Made by a program: the position numbers and the translations under genes. Below are positions 1-9,475 of a stretch of DNA of 64,000 bases, piece by piece. The notes beneath the pieces were generated by a model, which saw only the letters and a list, made by a program, of their open reading frames with translations, made no database searches and was not told the origin of the DNA. Source of the stretch: WHSW01 sp963842795 (GTDB lineage Bacteria > Actinomycetota > Thermoleophilia > Solirubrobacterales > 70-9); the NCBI GenBank assembly GCA_963842795.1, contig CAWJHV010000026.1, forward strand, positions 1-64,000. Direction: 5' to 3'. Numbering within the stretch: position 1 is the stretch's first letter; every line of letters starts with the position of its first letter.

Positions 1-747
1 TCGCCTCGCTCGGCGAGCTGTTCGTCCACGCCGGCAGCGGGGTACGCCGCGCCGCTGTGGTCACCGACGTCCGCGGCGGCGACTACTTCGACGACCTGCT
101 GGCGGTGCTCGGCGAGCTCACCGAGGCGGAGCTGCAGCCGACGGTCCTCTTCCTCGAGGCCGACGAGGAGACGCTCATCAACCACTCAAGGAACTCACCG
201 GCGCCATCCGCTGGCCCCGAACGAACGAAGCATCGAGGGCATCCGGGCCGAACGCGAGGTGCTCGGCCCGTTGCGCGAGCGCGCCGACGTGGTCATGGAC
301 GCCGCGGCCTCGGGGGGCGATGTCGCCGGCGGGTGGACCGCCGACCTGCTGGAGCCGGGGTCGGCTCGCGCCTTGCCCTGACGCTGCTCACCTTCGGGTT
401 CAAGAACGGGCCGCCGCGCGACGCCGACCTCGTCTTCGACGTCCGCTTCCTCCCCAACCCGCACTACCGCGAAGACCTGCGGCCGCTGACCGGCAAGGGA
501 CCCGGCCGTGGTCGAGCACGTCGAGGCGGGCGAGCTCGCGAGCGAGTACTACCTCCGCCTGCTGCCGCTGCTCGACTTCCTGCTCCCGGCCTACATCGCC
601 GAGGGCAAGACCCACCTGACGATCGCGATCGGCTGCACCGGCGGGCGCCACCGCTCGGTCACGGTCGCCGACCGGATCGCCCGCCACCTCGCCTCGCGCG
701 ACGACATCTCACCTCGGGTGGTGCATCGGGACGTGGAGCTGGCCTGA
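1..747 (+). pseudogene. rapZ: RapZ-type RNase adapter / nucleotide-binding protein, 3' part, frameshifted
   Basis: The 3' portion of a RapZ (YvcJ) protein, a P-loop NTPase-like adapter; the Walker A end lies left of the window. The reading frame moves three times. One frame runs to about 185 (ending LFLEADEETLINH). A second runs from about 196 to 380 (HRRHPLAPNERSIEGIR, then REVLGPLRERADVV). The first frame returns for TLLTFGFKNG and DLVFDVRFLPNPHY. A final frame from about 499 gives DPAVVEHVEAGE and the family signature AIGCTGGRHRSV, ending at 747. All family blocks are present in the correct order, so the gene is essentially complete here but carries at least three single-base indels. Sequencing or assembly error near a contig end is likelier than true decay. 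The usual downstream partners yvcK and whiA are absent. Confidence 0.5.
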
Positions 748-758
748 GGCGGGCGCCT

Positions 759-907
759 GGTGCGGTGCCCCGGGGCGTGCGCCGGGGGTGCGGGGCCGGG
801 TTTGGCAGTGAGGGAGGGGCCGGGCGTCCGGCGAGGGTCCCGGGGGCGAGGGCTCGGGCCGCCGATTGGTGAATTGACCACCGCATAGGGGGGTCAAGTG
901 CGCAATC
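759..907. repeat. Dispersed palindromic intergenic repeat, copy A
   Basis: Intergenic element between convergent genes. Its core is an imperfect palindrome: left arm 864-879, right arm 892-907, 12 of 16 positions paired, around TTGACC...GGTCAA. The flank at 759-786 (GGTGCGGTGCCCCGG then CGTGCGCCG) and the block GGGGCCGGGTTTGGCAGTGA recur, in inverted orientation, in the element at 61224-61437. No protein-coding signal is visible. It may be a REP/MITE-like element or a bidirectional transcription barrier; there is no U-tract. Confidence 0.5.
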
Positions 908-930
908 CCCGTCGCTCGCGGCGCCTTCCC

Positions 931-2064
931 TCAGCGCCCCCCGCCGTTCGCCAGCGTCGCCAGGTACGCGTCGTGCATGGCGACCGCCTGGTGGGACAGC
1001 GTGAACGCGGCGCCGACGCGGCTGCGGGCGGCGCTTCCCATCCGCTCGCGGGTCGTCGCCGGCTGGGCGGCGCACCAGGCAATCGCGTCGGCGAGCGCGC
1101 GCGGGTCCTCGGGCTCGATCAGCAGCCCGGTCCCGCCGGCGATCTGCTCGGCGATTCCGTCCCGGCGGGTGCCGACGACGGGCAGGCCGCTGGCCATCGC
1201 CTCGAGCATCGAGATCGGGAACGGATCCGCGCGGGACGGGAGCACGAAGGCGTCCCACCGGGCGAGGCGCTCGAACACCTCCGGGATCCGGGGGATGTGG
1301 TGGATGCCGACGGTGCGCGCGCGGTCGAGCAACTCGTGCGCCCACTCGCGCTGGACCGCGTCGTGGGCGGCGCCGACCATCTCGAAGCGGAAGGCCTCGC
1401 GCTCGCGGTCGAGCAGCAGGGTGGCGGCGTCGACGAACACGTCGCTGCCCTTGCGGGGCGAGACCACGGCGACCGTGCCGACCGTGAACGGGCGCGGCGC
1501 GTCGCGGATCGCCGCCGGCTCGGCCGGCATCGGGGTCGCCTCGTAGACGATCCGGGGCCGGTGGCCGCGCCAGGCGAGACGGGCAGCGCATGGAGCCGAG
1601 ACTGCGAGCACCTGGTCGAGCCGCCGCCATGCGGCGCGGCGCAGGAGCCGGCCGCGAAGGTCCAGGGGCAGCATCTCGTGCACGTGGAGCACGGTCGGGA
1701 TGCCCTCGCGGCGGGCGACGAGGGCCTCGGCCATGGTCAGGATCGAGTTCGCGTGCACAAGGGCCGGGCGTCGCGCGCGCAGGAAGGCGCGGTAGCGGCG
1801 CAGGTACCCGGGCGCGGCGGCCAGGCGTCGGCCCGGTCCCGGCGGCATCCGCCACGCGCGGACGCTGTACTCGATCGTTCGCGGGGCGCCGTCGACGTCC
1901 CAGCCCCGGGCCGCGAGCTCGTCGTACAGCTCGCTCGGCCGGGGGGCCCAGAAGCTGAACTCCCAGCCGCGCTCGGCGAGCAGCGGGACGATCCGCTCGA
2001 CCGACCGCGTCGCCCCACCGAGATGCGGCTCGTGAAAGCAGACGACGACCCTGGAGCCACTCAC
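931..2064 (-). CDS. GT4-family glycosyltransferase
   Basis: A 377-residue GT-B fold glycosyltransferase. The N-terminal half carries the acceptor-side motif CFHEPHLGGATRSVERI, and the donor half has VGTVAVVSPRKGSDVF and the retaining-GT4 EX7E-like stretch DPFPISMLEAMASGLPVVG. It probably transfers a nucleotide-activated sugar to a glycan or lipid acceptor at the cytoplasmic face of the membrane. The GTG start is supported by a TAGCCT hexamer nine bases upstream. It stands alone, divergent from the ABC transporter and separated from the main polysaccharide region by housekeeping genes. Sugar specificity cannot be read from sequence. Confidence 0.5.
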   Translation of the reverse strand: MSGSRVVVCFHEPHLGGATRSVERIVPLLAERGWEFSFWAPRPSELYDELAARGWDVDGAPRTIEYSVRAWRMPPGPGRRLAAAPGYLRRYRAFLRARRPALVHANSILTMAEALVARREGIPTVLHVHEMLPLDLRGRLLRRAAWRRLDQVLAVSAPCAARLAWRGHRPRIVYEATPMPAEPAAIRDAPRPFTVGTVAVVSPRKGSDVFVDAATLLLDREREAFRFEMVGAAHDAVQREWAHELLDRARTVGIHHIPRIPEVFERLARWDAFVLPSRADPFPISMLEAMASGLPVVGTRRDGIAEQIAGGTGLLIEPEDPRALADAIAWCAAQPATTRERMGSAARSRVGAAFTLSHQAVAMHDAYLATLANGGGR

Positions 2065-2073
2065 TCGGGCGCC

Positions 2074-2079
2074 AGGCTA
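2074..2079 (-). promoter_or_regulatory. Putative -10 element for the GT4 gene (leaderless)
   Basis: TAGCCT on the minus strand, 9 nt before the GTG at 2064. No clear -35 box. Confidence 0.5.
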
Positions 2080-2129
2080 GCGCTCGGCGCGGCCGCCCAC
2101 GCCGGTTCGGGGCCGCGGACCCGCGTCCA

Positions 2130-2135
2130 TACAAT
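2130..2135 (+). promoter_or_regulatory. Putative -10 element for the ABC transporter operon (leaderless)
   Basis: TACAAT, 7 nt before the GTG at 2143. It selects that GTG as the start over the long upstream open frame, and implies a transcript beginning at or next to the start codon. Confidence 0.5.
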
Positions 2136-2142
2136 CGGCCCG

Positions 2143-3081
2143 GTGAGCGCGGCGATCTCGGTCACTGGCCTGCACAAGGCCTACGGCGACTTCGAGGCGG
2201 TGAGAGGGCTCGACCTCGAGGTCGAGACCGGCGAGGTGTTCGCCTTCCTGGGGCCGAACGGCGCCGGCAAGACGACCACCACCGAGATCCTCGAGGGCTA
2301 CCGCGACCGCAGCTCCGGGGAGGTGAAGGTGCTCGGCACGGATCCGGCGAGCGCCGGGCGAGAGTGGCGCGAGCGGATCGGGATCGTGCTCCAGCAGTGC
2401 CGGATGCGCCCGGAGCTGACAGTGCGCGAGACGCTCTCGCTGTACGCGGGCTACTACCGGGACCCGCTCGGGATCGAGGAGACGATCCGGCACGTCGGCC
2501 TCGGGGCGAAGGCCGACGACCGGGCGGGGCGGCTCTCCGGCGGCCAGCTGCGCCGCCTCGACGTCGGCGTCGCCCTGATCGGCGACCCGGACCTGCTCTT
2601 CCTCGACGAGCCCACCACCGGCTTCGACCCGTCGGCCCGGCGCCAGGCCTGGGACGTGATCGCCGGCCTCGGCAGGCTCGGCAAGACCGTCTTCCTGACC
2701 ACCCACTACATGGACGAGGCCCAGCACCTCGCCGACCGCGTGGCGATCATCGCCGAGGGGCGGATCGTCGCCCAGGGGCGCCCGGACGAGCTCGGCGATC
2801 GCGACGAGCGCCCGACGACGATCAGCTTCCGGTTGCCGAACGGGACGCCGCCCGGCGATCTGCCGGTGCAGGTGCGCGAGCCCGTTGGGGCCGGCGGCGA
2901 GCTGGTGATCGAGACGCGGACGCCTGTCGAGGTCCTCAACCGGCTCACCGGCTGGGCCCTGGAGCGGTCGCTCGACCTCGACGCGCTTCGCGTCCACCGC
3001 CCGAGCCTCGAGGACATCTACCTGGAGCTGACCGCGACCGGCGGCGGGGGCGAGGGCGCGGCCGAGGGGGACGACCGGTGA
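2143..3081 (+). CDS. ABC-2 type exporter, ATP-binding subunit (DrrA-like)
   Basis: A 312-residue ABC ATPase of the drug/polyketide/polysaccharide exporter group. Visible motifs are Walker A GPNGAGKTTT (about residues 37-46), the signature LSGGQLRRLDVG, Walker B DLLFLDEPTTGFD and the switch histidine in FLTTHYMDEAQHLADR. A C-terminal extension of about 90 residues is typical of DrrA/CcmA-type subunits. The frame is open far upstream, but homology begins at VSAAISVTGLHKAYG and a TACAAT hexamer lies 7 nt before this GTG. It overlaps the permease gene by 4 bp, so the two are translationally coupled. The substrate is unknown. Confidence 0.5.
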   Translation: MSAAISVTGLHKAYGDFEAVRGLDLEVETGEVFAFLGPNGAGKTTTTEILEGYRDRSSGEVKVLGTDPASAGREWRERIGIVLQQCRMRPELTVRETLSLYAGYYRDPLGIEETIRHVGLGAKADDRAGRLSGGQLRRLDVGVALIGDPDLLFLDEPTTGFDPSARRQAWDVIAGLGRLGKTVFLTTHYMDEAQHLADRVAIIAEGRIVAQGRPDELGDRDERPTTISFRLPNGTPPGDLPVQVREPVGAGGELVIETRTPVEVLNRLTGWALERSLDLDALRVHRPSLEDIYLELTATGGGGEGAAEGDDR

Positions 3082-3851
3082 GCGGGCCGGCGCTGGCGCT
3101 GCACCAGTTCCGCTACGACCAGAAGTCGTTCTGGCGCAACCCGGGCGCGGTCTTCTTCACCGTCGCGCTGCCGCTGATGTTCCTGTTCATCTTCGAGGAG
3201 ATCTTCGGCGACGACACGCTCGAGCAGCTCGGCGGCCTGCGGACGACGACCTACTACATCCCGGCGATCCTCACCCTGGCGATCGTCTCGGCGACCCTGC
3301 AGAGCGTCGCGATCCGCCTCACCGTCGACCGCGAGAACGGGATCCTCAAGCGCGGCCGCGGGACGCCGCTTCCGAGCTGGGTCTTCTTCGCCGGCAGGGT
3401 CGGCAACGCGATCGTGATCTCGGTCCTGATGCTGATCGTGGTGCCGGCGATCGGGCGACTGCTCTACGACGTCGAGATCCCATGGGAGCACCTGCCCGCC
3501 GTGCTCGTCACCCTGGCGATAGGCGCCGCCAGCTTCTGCTGTCTGGGCATCGCGCTCACCGCGGCGATCCCGAGCGAGGAGGCCGCGCCGGCGATCACCA
3601 ACGTCGCCGTGCTGCCGCTCTACTTCCTCTCGGGCGTCTTCATCCCCGAGACCGAGATCCCCGACGGGGTGCTGCACTTCGCCAACCTGTTCCCGATCCG
3701 CCACTTCTTCGAGGCGTTCTTCGCCGCGTGGGACCCGCTCACCGCCGGCTCGGGCTTCGAATGGGGCCATCTGGCCGTGGTCGCCGGGTGGGGGGCGCTC
3801 GGCCTCGTGCTCGCGATCCGCTTCTTCCGCTGGACGCCGCGGGGCGGTTGA
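3078..3851 (+). CDS. ABC-2 type exporter, permease subunit
   Basis: A 257-residue membrane protein with about six hydrophobic helices and the ABC-2 permease pattern. It has a soluble N-terminus, helix 1 at VFFTVALPLMFLFIF, a periplasmic loop, and a conserved ending PLYFLSGVFIPETEIP followed by NLFPIRHFFEAF. Its GTG overlaps the TGA of the ATPase gene (GTGA), which fixes the start. Together with the ATPase it should form a two-component efflux pump (probably two copies of each subunit). Nothing nearby identifies the cargo; drug, lipid and glycan export are all possible. Confidence 0.5.
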   Translation: MSGPALALHQFRYDQKSFWRNPGAVFFTVALPLMFLFIFEEIFGDDTLEQLGGLRTTTYYIPAILTLAIVSATLQSVAIRLTVDRENGILKRGRGTPLPSWVFFAGRVGNAIVISVLMLIVVPAIGRLLYDVEIPWEHLPAVLVTLAIGAASFCCLGIALTAAIPSEEAAPAITNVAVLPLYFLSGVFIPETEIPDGVLHFANLFPIRHFFEAFFAAWDPLTAGSGFEWGHLAVVAGWGALGLVLAIRFFRWTPRGG

Positions 3852-3865
3852 GGGCCCTCGCCGGA

Positions 3866-3871
3866 TAGATT
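3866..3871 (+). promoter_or_regulatory. Putative -10 element for the VOC gene (leaderless)
   Basis: TAGATT, 7 nt before the GTG at 3879. Confidence 0.5.
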
Positions 3872-3878
3872 CCTGGGG

Positions 3879-4238
3879 GTGATCCATCACGTCTCCGTGG
3901 ATGTCTCCGACCTGGAGGCCAGTGGGCGCTTCTACGACGCCGTGCTCGGCTCGCTGGGGTGGCGCCGCCACCTCGACGACGAGCGGGTGATCGCCTGGGG
4001 CATCGTCCGCCCGGTCTTCTTCGCCCACGCGCGCGGGACCGAGGGGGCGGGATCGGGCCACGTCTGCTTCGCAGCCAGCGGCCTCTCGGCCGTCAAGGCG
4101 GCATGGGAGGGCGGAGTCGGCGCCGGGGGCGCCGACGACGGCGCGCCGGGCCCGCGCCCTGAGTACGGTGGCAACTACTACTCGGCGTACCTGCTCGATC
4201 CCGATCGCCACCGGATCGAGATCGCCGTACAGAACTGA
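3879..4238 (+). CDS. VOC-superfamily (glyoxalase/bleomycin-resistance fold) protein
   Basis: A 119-residue single-domain VOC protein. It begins with the typical MIHHVSVDVSDLEASGRFYDAVLGSLGW and ends YYSAYLLDPDRHRIEIA, which supplies the usual His and Glu metal-ligand positions of the fold. Members include glyoxalase I, dioxygenases and antibiotic-binding proteins, and a short stand-alone protein like this cannot be assigned to one reaction. It lies 27 bp after the ABC permease and 17 bp before gap, but a TAGATT hexamer 7 nt before its GTG suggests its own promoter, which may also feed the glycolytic cluster. Confidence 0.5.
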   Translation: MIHHVSVDVSDLEASGRFYDAVLGSLGWRRHLDDERVIAWGIVRPVFFAHARGTEGAGSGHVCFAASGLSAVKAAWEGGVGAGGADDGAPGPRPEYGGNYYSAYLLDPDRHRIEIAVQN

Positions 4239-4255
4239 CGACCGGGGGAGAACGG

Positions 4256-5281
<1,026 letters not shown>

Positions 5282-5290
5282 GTCCCGAGC

Positions 5291-6502
5291 TTGAACGAGC
5301 GCGGGAGGTTCGAGAAAGCCAGCGTTCGGGAGGCCCCGGTCGAGGGCGCCAGGGTGCTCGCGAGGGTCGACTTCAACGTCCCGCTGTCCGGCGACAACGG
5401 CGGCCGGGAGGTTGCCGACGACACCCGGATCCGGGCGGCGCTGCCGACGATCGAGCTGCTGCGTGATCGCGGCGCCGCGGTCGTGCTCGTCTCGCACCTC
5501 GGCCGCCCGGACGATCGCGAGCCGGAGCTCTCGATGGCGCCGGTCGGCGCCCGGCTCGGCGAGCTGATCGGCGCCGAGGTCGCGACCGCTCCCGGGGTGG
5601 TCGGGGCCGAGGTGGAGGCCGCGGCCGAGGCGCTCGGCGACGGCGAGGTGCTGCTGCTCGAGAACAGCCGCTACGAGCCCGGGGAGACGAAGAACGACCC
5701 GGAGCTCGCCGAGGCGCTCGCCCGCCTCGGCGACGTATACGTCGACGACGCCTTCGGCGCCGCGCACCGTGCGCACGCCACCACCCACGGGGTCGCCGAG
5801 CGGCTGCCGGGGTACGCGGGCCTGCTGCTCGAGCGCGAGGTGCGCGAGCTGACCGCCGTCCGCGACGACCCGGCGCGGCCGCTGTGCGTGGTGCTCGGCG
5901 GCGCGAAGGTCTCCGACAAGCTGGGCGTGATCAGCCGCTTCCTCGAGACCGCCGACTCGATCCTGATCGGCGGGGCGATGTGCTTCAGCTTCTACCGCGC
6001 GCTCGGGACCGCGACCGGCGACTCGCTGGTCGACGACGAGGGCGCCGACCAGGCCGCGAAGCTGCTTGTCCAGGCGCGCGAGTCGGGGCACGCCCTGCGG
6101 CTCCCGGTCGACCTCGTGATCGGCGACCGCTTCGATGCGGGGGCCGAGCACCGGGTCGTCGACGGGACCGAGGTGCCCGACGGCTGGATGGGGCTCGACG
6201 TGGGGCCACGAACGGTCGAGGAGTACTCGCGCGAGATCGAGGCCGCCGGGACGGTGTTCTGGAACGGGCCGATGGGCGCCTTCGAGCTCGAGCCGTTCGC
6301 CGCCGGCACCCGCGGGATCGCCGAGGCGGTGGCGCACGCACCGGGGTTCACGGTGGTCGGCGGAGGCGACTCGGCCGCGGCGCTCGCCGCCTTCGGCCTC
6401 GCCGACGAGGTCGACTGGCTCTCCACGGGCGGCGGGGCGTCACTGGATCTGATGGAGGGCAAGGAGCTGCCCGGCGTGGAGGTGCTGCGCGATGCCGAAT
6501 GA
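5291..6502 (+). CDS. pgk: Phosphoglycerate kinase
   Basis: A 403-residue PGK producing ATP and 3-phosphoglycerate from 1,3-bisphosphoglycerate. Substrate-side motifs VDFNVPL, SHLGRP, ENSRYEPGE and VDDAFGAAHR are present. On the nucleotide side are LGGAKVSDKLGVI, the hinge region, GGGDSAAAL and the C-terminal STGGGASLDLMEGKELPG. The start is taken as the TTG 9 bp after the gap stop, because no ATG or GTG fits before the conserved VDFNVPL block except one that would cut into it. The 3' end overlaps tpiA by 11 bp, consistent with one operon. Confidence 0.5.
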   Translation: MNERGRFEKASVREAPVEGARVLARVDFNVPLSGDNGGREVADDTRIRAALPTIELLRDRGAAVVLVSHLGRPDDREPELSMAPVGARLGELIGAEVATAPGVVGAEVEAAAEALGDGEVLLLENSRYEPGETKNDPELAEALARLGDVYVDDAFGAAHRAHATTHGVAERLPGYAGLLLEREVRELTAVRDDPARPLCVVLGGAKVSDKLGVISRFLETADSILIGGAMCFSFYRALGTATGDSLVDDEGADQAAKLLVQARESGHALRLPVDLVIGDRFDAGAEHRVVDGTEVPDGWMGLDVGPRTVEEYSREIEAAGTVFWNGPMGAFELEPFAAGTRGIAEAVAHAPGFTVVGGGDSAAALAAFGLADEVDWLSTGGGASLDLMEGKELPGVEVLRDAE

Positions 6503-7271
6503 GGCGCCTAACGAGCGGCGCATCCCGCTGGTCGCGGCGAACTGGAAGATGCACAAGACGACGGCCGAGACCGCCGATTTCTTCGAGCGCTTCGTCGGCG
6601 AGCTCGGGGAGCTCGACGGGGTGGAGGTGGCGGTCGCCCCGCCATTCACCTCGCTGGCGGTCGCCGTCGACCACGCCCGGCGCTCGCCGGTCCGGATCGT
6701 GGCCCAGAACGTCCACGAGGCCGAGGAGGGAGCGTTCACCGGCGAGGTCTCGATTCCGATGCTGGCCGAGCTGGGAGTCGCCGGGGCGATCGTCGGCCAC
6801 TCCGAGCGCCGCCAGCTTCTCGGCGAGACCGACGAGGCGCTGGCGCGCAAGGTGCCGGCGCTGCTCAGCGCCGAGATGCTGACGATCCTCTGCGTCGGCG
6901 AGACCGAGTCCGAGCGCGACGGCGAGCAGACCCAGGCCGTCCTTCGCCGCCAGCTCGAGGCCGACCTCGCCGAGGTCGAGGACGCCGCGCTCGAGCGGCT
7001 TGTGATCGCCTACGAGCCGATCTGGGCGATCGGCACCGGGCGCACAGCGACCCCCGAGCAGGCCGAGGAGGCGATCTCGTTCATCCGCGAGCTGATCGGC
7101 GCCCGCGACGCCGGCGCCGCCGCCCGGGTGCGGATCCTCTACGGCGGCTCGGTGAAGCCGGAGAACGCCGCCGAGCTCTTCTCACTGCCGTCGATCGACG
7201 GCGGCCTGGTCGGCGGCGCGTCGCTGGACTCCGGCGACTTCGCCGCGATCTGCGCGGCCGCACGCCCGTGA
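6492..7271 (+). CDS. tpiA: Triose-phosphate isomerase
   Basis: A 259-residue TIM-barrel isomerase interconverting dihydroxyacetone phosphate and glyceraldehyde 3-phosphate. The catalytic set is visible: Asn and Lys in AANWKMHK, His in VGHSERRQLLGE, Glu in the signature AYEPIWAIGTG, and the phosphate-binding loops ILYGGSVKPEN and DGGLVGGASL. Length is standard. The ATG lies inside the end of pgk, and the stop overlaps the gpmI start by 4 bp, so all four glycolytic genes are translationally coupled or nearly so. Confidence 0.5.
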   Translation: MPNEAPNERRIPLVAANWKMHKTTAETADFFERFVGELGELDGVEVAVAPPFTSLAVAVDHARRSPVRIVAQNVHEAEEGAFTGEVSIPMLAELGVAGAIVGHSERRQLLGETDEALARKVPALLSAEMLTILCVGETESERDGEQTQAVLRRQLEADLAEVEDAALERLVIAYEPIWAIGTGRTATPEQAEEAISFIRELIGARDAGAAARVRILYGGSVKPENAAELFSLPSIDGGLVGGASLDSGDFAAICAAARP

Positions 7272-8809
7272 TCCCCGACGGCCCCTCGTCGCCGCCGGTG
7301 CCCTCGCTCTGCCTCGTGATCCTCGACGGCTGGGGCCTCGCCGAGGAGGGCCCGGGCAACGCCGTCTCGCTCGCCGAGACGCCGGTGTTCGACGAGCTCT
7401 GGGAGCGCTACCCGCATACGACCCTCTCCGCCGGCGGGCGCGACGTCGGCCTCCCCGACGGGCAGATGGGCAACTCCGAGGTCGGTCACATGAACCTCGG
7501 CGCGGGCGCGGTCGTCAAACAGGACCTGGCGCGGATCGACGACGCGGTCGCCGACGGCTCGCTGTTCGAGAACGAGGTCCTGCTCGCCGCCTGCGAGGCG
7601 GCCCGGAAAAGTCCGCGAGGGCGCCTGCACCTGATGGGTCTCGTCTCCGACGGCGGCGTGCACTCGGGCTGGACCCACATCGAGGCGCTGATCGAGCTCG
7701 CCGCGCAGGAGGGGGTGCCCGACGTCGTCGTGCACGCGTTCACCGACGGTCGCGACACGCTCCCGACCTCGGCGCCCACCTACGTCGAGGAGCTCGAGCG
7801 CTGGCTCCGCCACGCGGGGACGGTCGGCACCGTGAGCGGGCGTTACTACGCGATGGACCGCGACAGGCGCTGGGAGCGGACCAAGCGCGCGTACGACGCG
7901 ATCGTCCACGCCGAGGGCCGGCGGGCCGCGAGCGCCGCCGAGGCCGTCGCGTCGGCCTACGAGGACGACGAGACGGACGAGTTCATCCCCCCGACCGTGA
8001 TCGGCGACTACGACGGGGCCGCCGACGGCGACGTCGCGATCCACTTCAACTTCCGGCCCGACCGCGCGCGCCAGCTGGTGATGGCGCTCTGCGACCCGGA
8101 CTTCGACGAGTTCGACCGCGGCGACGCGCCGGAGATCGAGCTCACGACGCTGACCTCCTACCGCGACGGCTGGACCTATCCCGTCGCCTTCCCGCCCCGG
8201 CAGCCGGAGACGACGCTCGCCGAGGTGCTCGCCGGGGCCGGCATGCGCCAGCTACACGTCGCCGAGACCGAGAAGTACGCGCACGTCACCTACTTCTTCA
8301 ACGGCGGCCGCGAGCGGGAGTGGGAGGGGGAGGAGCGCTGTCTCGTCGACTCGCCCCGCGACGTCCCCACCTACGACAAGGCGCCCGAGATGAGCGCCGA
8401 GGCGGCGGCACGGGAGTTTCGCGAGCGCTGGTCGGCCGACGGCTACCGGTTCGGGATCATCAACTTCGCCAACCCGGACATGGTCGGGCACACCGGCGAC
8501 ATCCCGGCCGCGGTGAGCGCGATCGAAGCGGTCGACTCCTGCCTGGCCGAGGTCGTCGGCGCCGTGCACGAATCGGGGGGCGCCTGCATCGTCACCGCCG
8601 ACCACGGCAACGCCGAGCAGATGCTCGAGCCCGACGGCTCGCCGAACACCGCCCACTCCCTCAACCCGGTCCCGCTGGTGGTCACGATCGAGGGGCTCGA
8701 GCTACGTGAGGGCGGCATCCTCGCCGACGTCGCCCCGACCGCGCTGGGTCTGCTCGACGTCGAGGTTCCGGCGCCGATGACGGGCCGCTCGCTGGTCGCC
8801 GAGGCCTAG
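7268..8809 (+). CDS. gpmI: 2,3-bisphosphoglycerate-independent phosphoglycerate mutase
   Basis: A 513-residue Mn-dependent mutase of the alkaline-phosphatase superfamily, converting 3-phosphoglycerate to 2-phosphoglycerate. Visible are the metal motif VILDGWGLAEEGPGNA, the nucleophile serine in MGNSEVGHMNLGAG (Ser70), the substrate-binding DGRDTLPTSAP and RYYAMDRDRRW, and the second metal cluster NFANPDMVGHTGD with TADHGNAEQM. Its GTG overlaps the tpiA stop (GTGA). Placement of gpmI directly after tpiA completes the conversion of triose phosphate to 2-phosphoglycerate within one operon. It ends tail-to-tail with the GNAT gene, sharing 4 bp. Confidence 0.5.
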   Translation: MIPDGPSSPPVPSLCLVILDGWGLAEEGPGNAVSLAETPVFDELWERYPHTTLSAGGRDVGLPDGQMGNSEVGHMNLGAGAVVKQDLARIDDAVADGSLFENEVLLAACEAARKSPRGRLHLMGLVSDGGVHSGWTHIEALIELAAQEGVPDVVVHAFTDGRDTLPTSAPTYVEELERWLRHAGTVGTVSGRYYAMDRDRRWERTKRAYDAIVHAEGRRAASAAEAVASAYEDDETDEFIPPTVIGDYDGAADGDVAIHFNFRPDRARQLVMALCDPDFDEFDRGDAPEIELTTLTSYRDGWTYPVAFPPRQPETTLAEVLAGAGMRQLHVAETEKYAHVTYFFNGGREREWEGEERCLVDSPRDVPTYDKAPEMSAEAAAREFRERWSADGYRFGIINFANPDMVGHTGDIPAAVSAIEAVDSCLAEVVGAVHESGGACIVTADHGNAEQMLEPDGSPNTAHSLNPVPLVVTIEGLELREGGILADVAPTALGLLDVEVPAPMTGRSLVAEA

Positions 8810-9357
8810 CTGCCCGCTTCGAGCTCGAGCCGGTATTCGACCAGGTCGAGGCCGAGGCCGGGATCCCAACCCTCGTCGGTCGGCACCCAGCCCCGCCGCC
8901 CGTAGAAGCGCCGGGCCCGCGCGTGGTCGGAGGGCGTCACCAGGCGTGCCCGCTGATAGCCGCGCGCGCCGATTTCGGCGACCGCGGCCTCATGGAGCGT
9001 CCCCGCGACCCCGGTCCCCCACCAGTCGGGGAGAACGAAGAGCTGCCACAGGTGGGCGACCCCGGGCAGCGGCGGCCGGTCGCGCCAGTCGTGGGCACGC
9101 TCGCCGATCGCCCGCTCGCGCGCGGGAATCACGCCCACGTGTCCGACCGGCTCGCCGGCGGCCAGCGCGAGCGCCGTCCACGTGTCCGGATCGGAGAGCA
9201 GGTCCGCGGTCCGCTCGCGCTCGTCCGGGAGTTGCCCCGGGCTCCACCCCGGGGGCGCGAAGGCGGCGTAGGACTCGAGCCCGATCAGGAAGGTCGAGAG
9301 GATGACGTCGAGGTCGTCGAGGCCGGCGCGCCTGAGTTCGATCGCCGGGGAAGCCAC
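8806..9357 (-). CDS. GNAT-family N-acetyltransferase
   Basis: A 183-residue GNAT protein. The N-terminus AIELRRAGLDDLDVI starts the fold; the central strand carries GEPVGHVGV, the acetyl-CoA pyrophosphate loop is LFVLPDWWGTGVAGTLHEAA, and the C-terminal LVTPSDHARARRFYGRRGW is typical of small-molecule or protein acetyltransferases. The substrate is unknown. The GTG start is supported by an AATAAT hexamer 7 nt upstream. It is convergent with gpmI and divergent from the 66-codon ORF. Confidence 0.5.
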   Translation of the reverse strand: MASPAIELRRAGLDDLDVILSTFLIGLESYAAFAPPGWSPGQLPDERERTADLLSDPDTWTALALAAGEPVGHVGVIPARERAIGERAHDWRDRPPLPGVAHLWQLFVLPDWWGTGVAGTLHEAAVAEIGARGYQRARLVTPSDHARARRFYGRRGWVPTDEGWDPGLGLDLVEYRLELEAGS

Positions 9358-9364
9358 GCCGGCG

Positions 9365-9370
9365 ATTATT
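9365..9370 (-). promoter_or_regulatory. Putative -10 element for the GNAT gene (leaderless)
   Basis: AATAAT on the minus strand, one mismatch from TATAAT, 7 nt before the GTG at 9357. Confidence 0.5.
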
Positions 9371-9438
9371 TCGCGCCCAAACTAGTCCCAGCTCTCGGCC
9401 ACGTCGCAGCGAACGCCCCGCACGAGCTCCAGCCCCGA

Positions 9439-9467
9439 TTGACAGCGATCGGCGGCGCCGCCAGACT
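9439..9467 (+). promoter_or_regulatory. Putative sigma-70-type promoter with both boxes
   Basis: TTGACA (9439-9444), a 17-nt spacer, then CAGACT (9462-9467), which ends 8 nt before the ATG at 9476. This is the only start in the window where I see a canonical -35 at ideal spacing. Confidence 0.5.
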
Positions 9468-9475
9468 CTCCGATC

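Noticed and set aside
898..2142. N-terminal extension of the ABC ATPase back to 898
   Set aside because: The frame is open but antisense to the GT4 gene and has no homology; the GTG at 2143 has a TACAAT hexamer 7 nt upstream and begins at the normal start of the fold.
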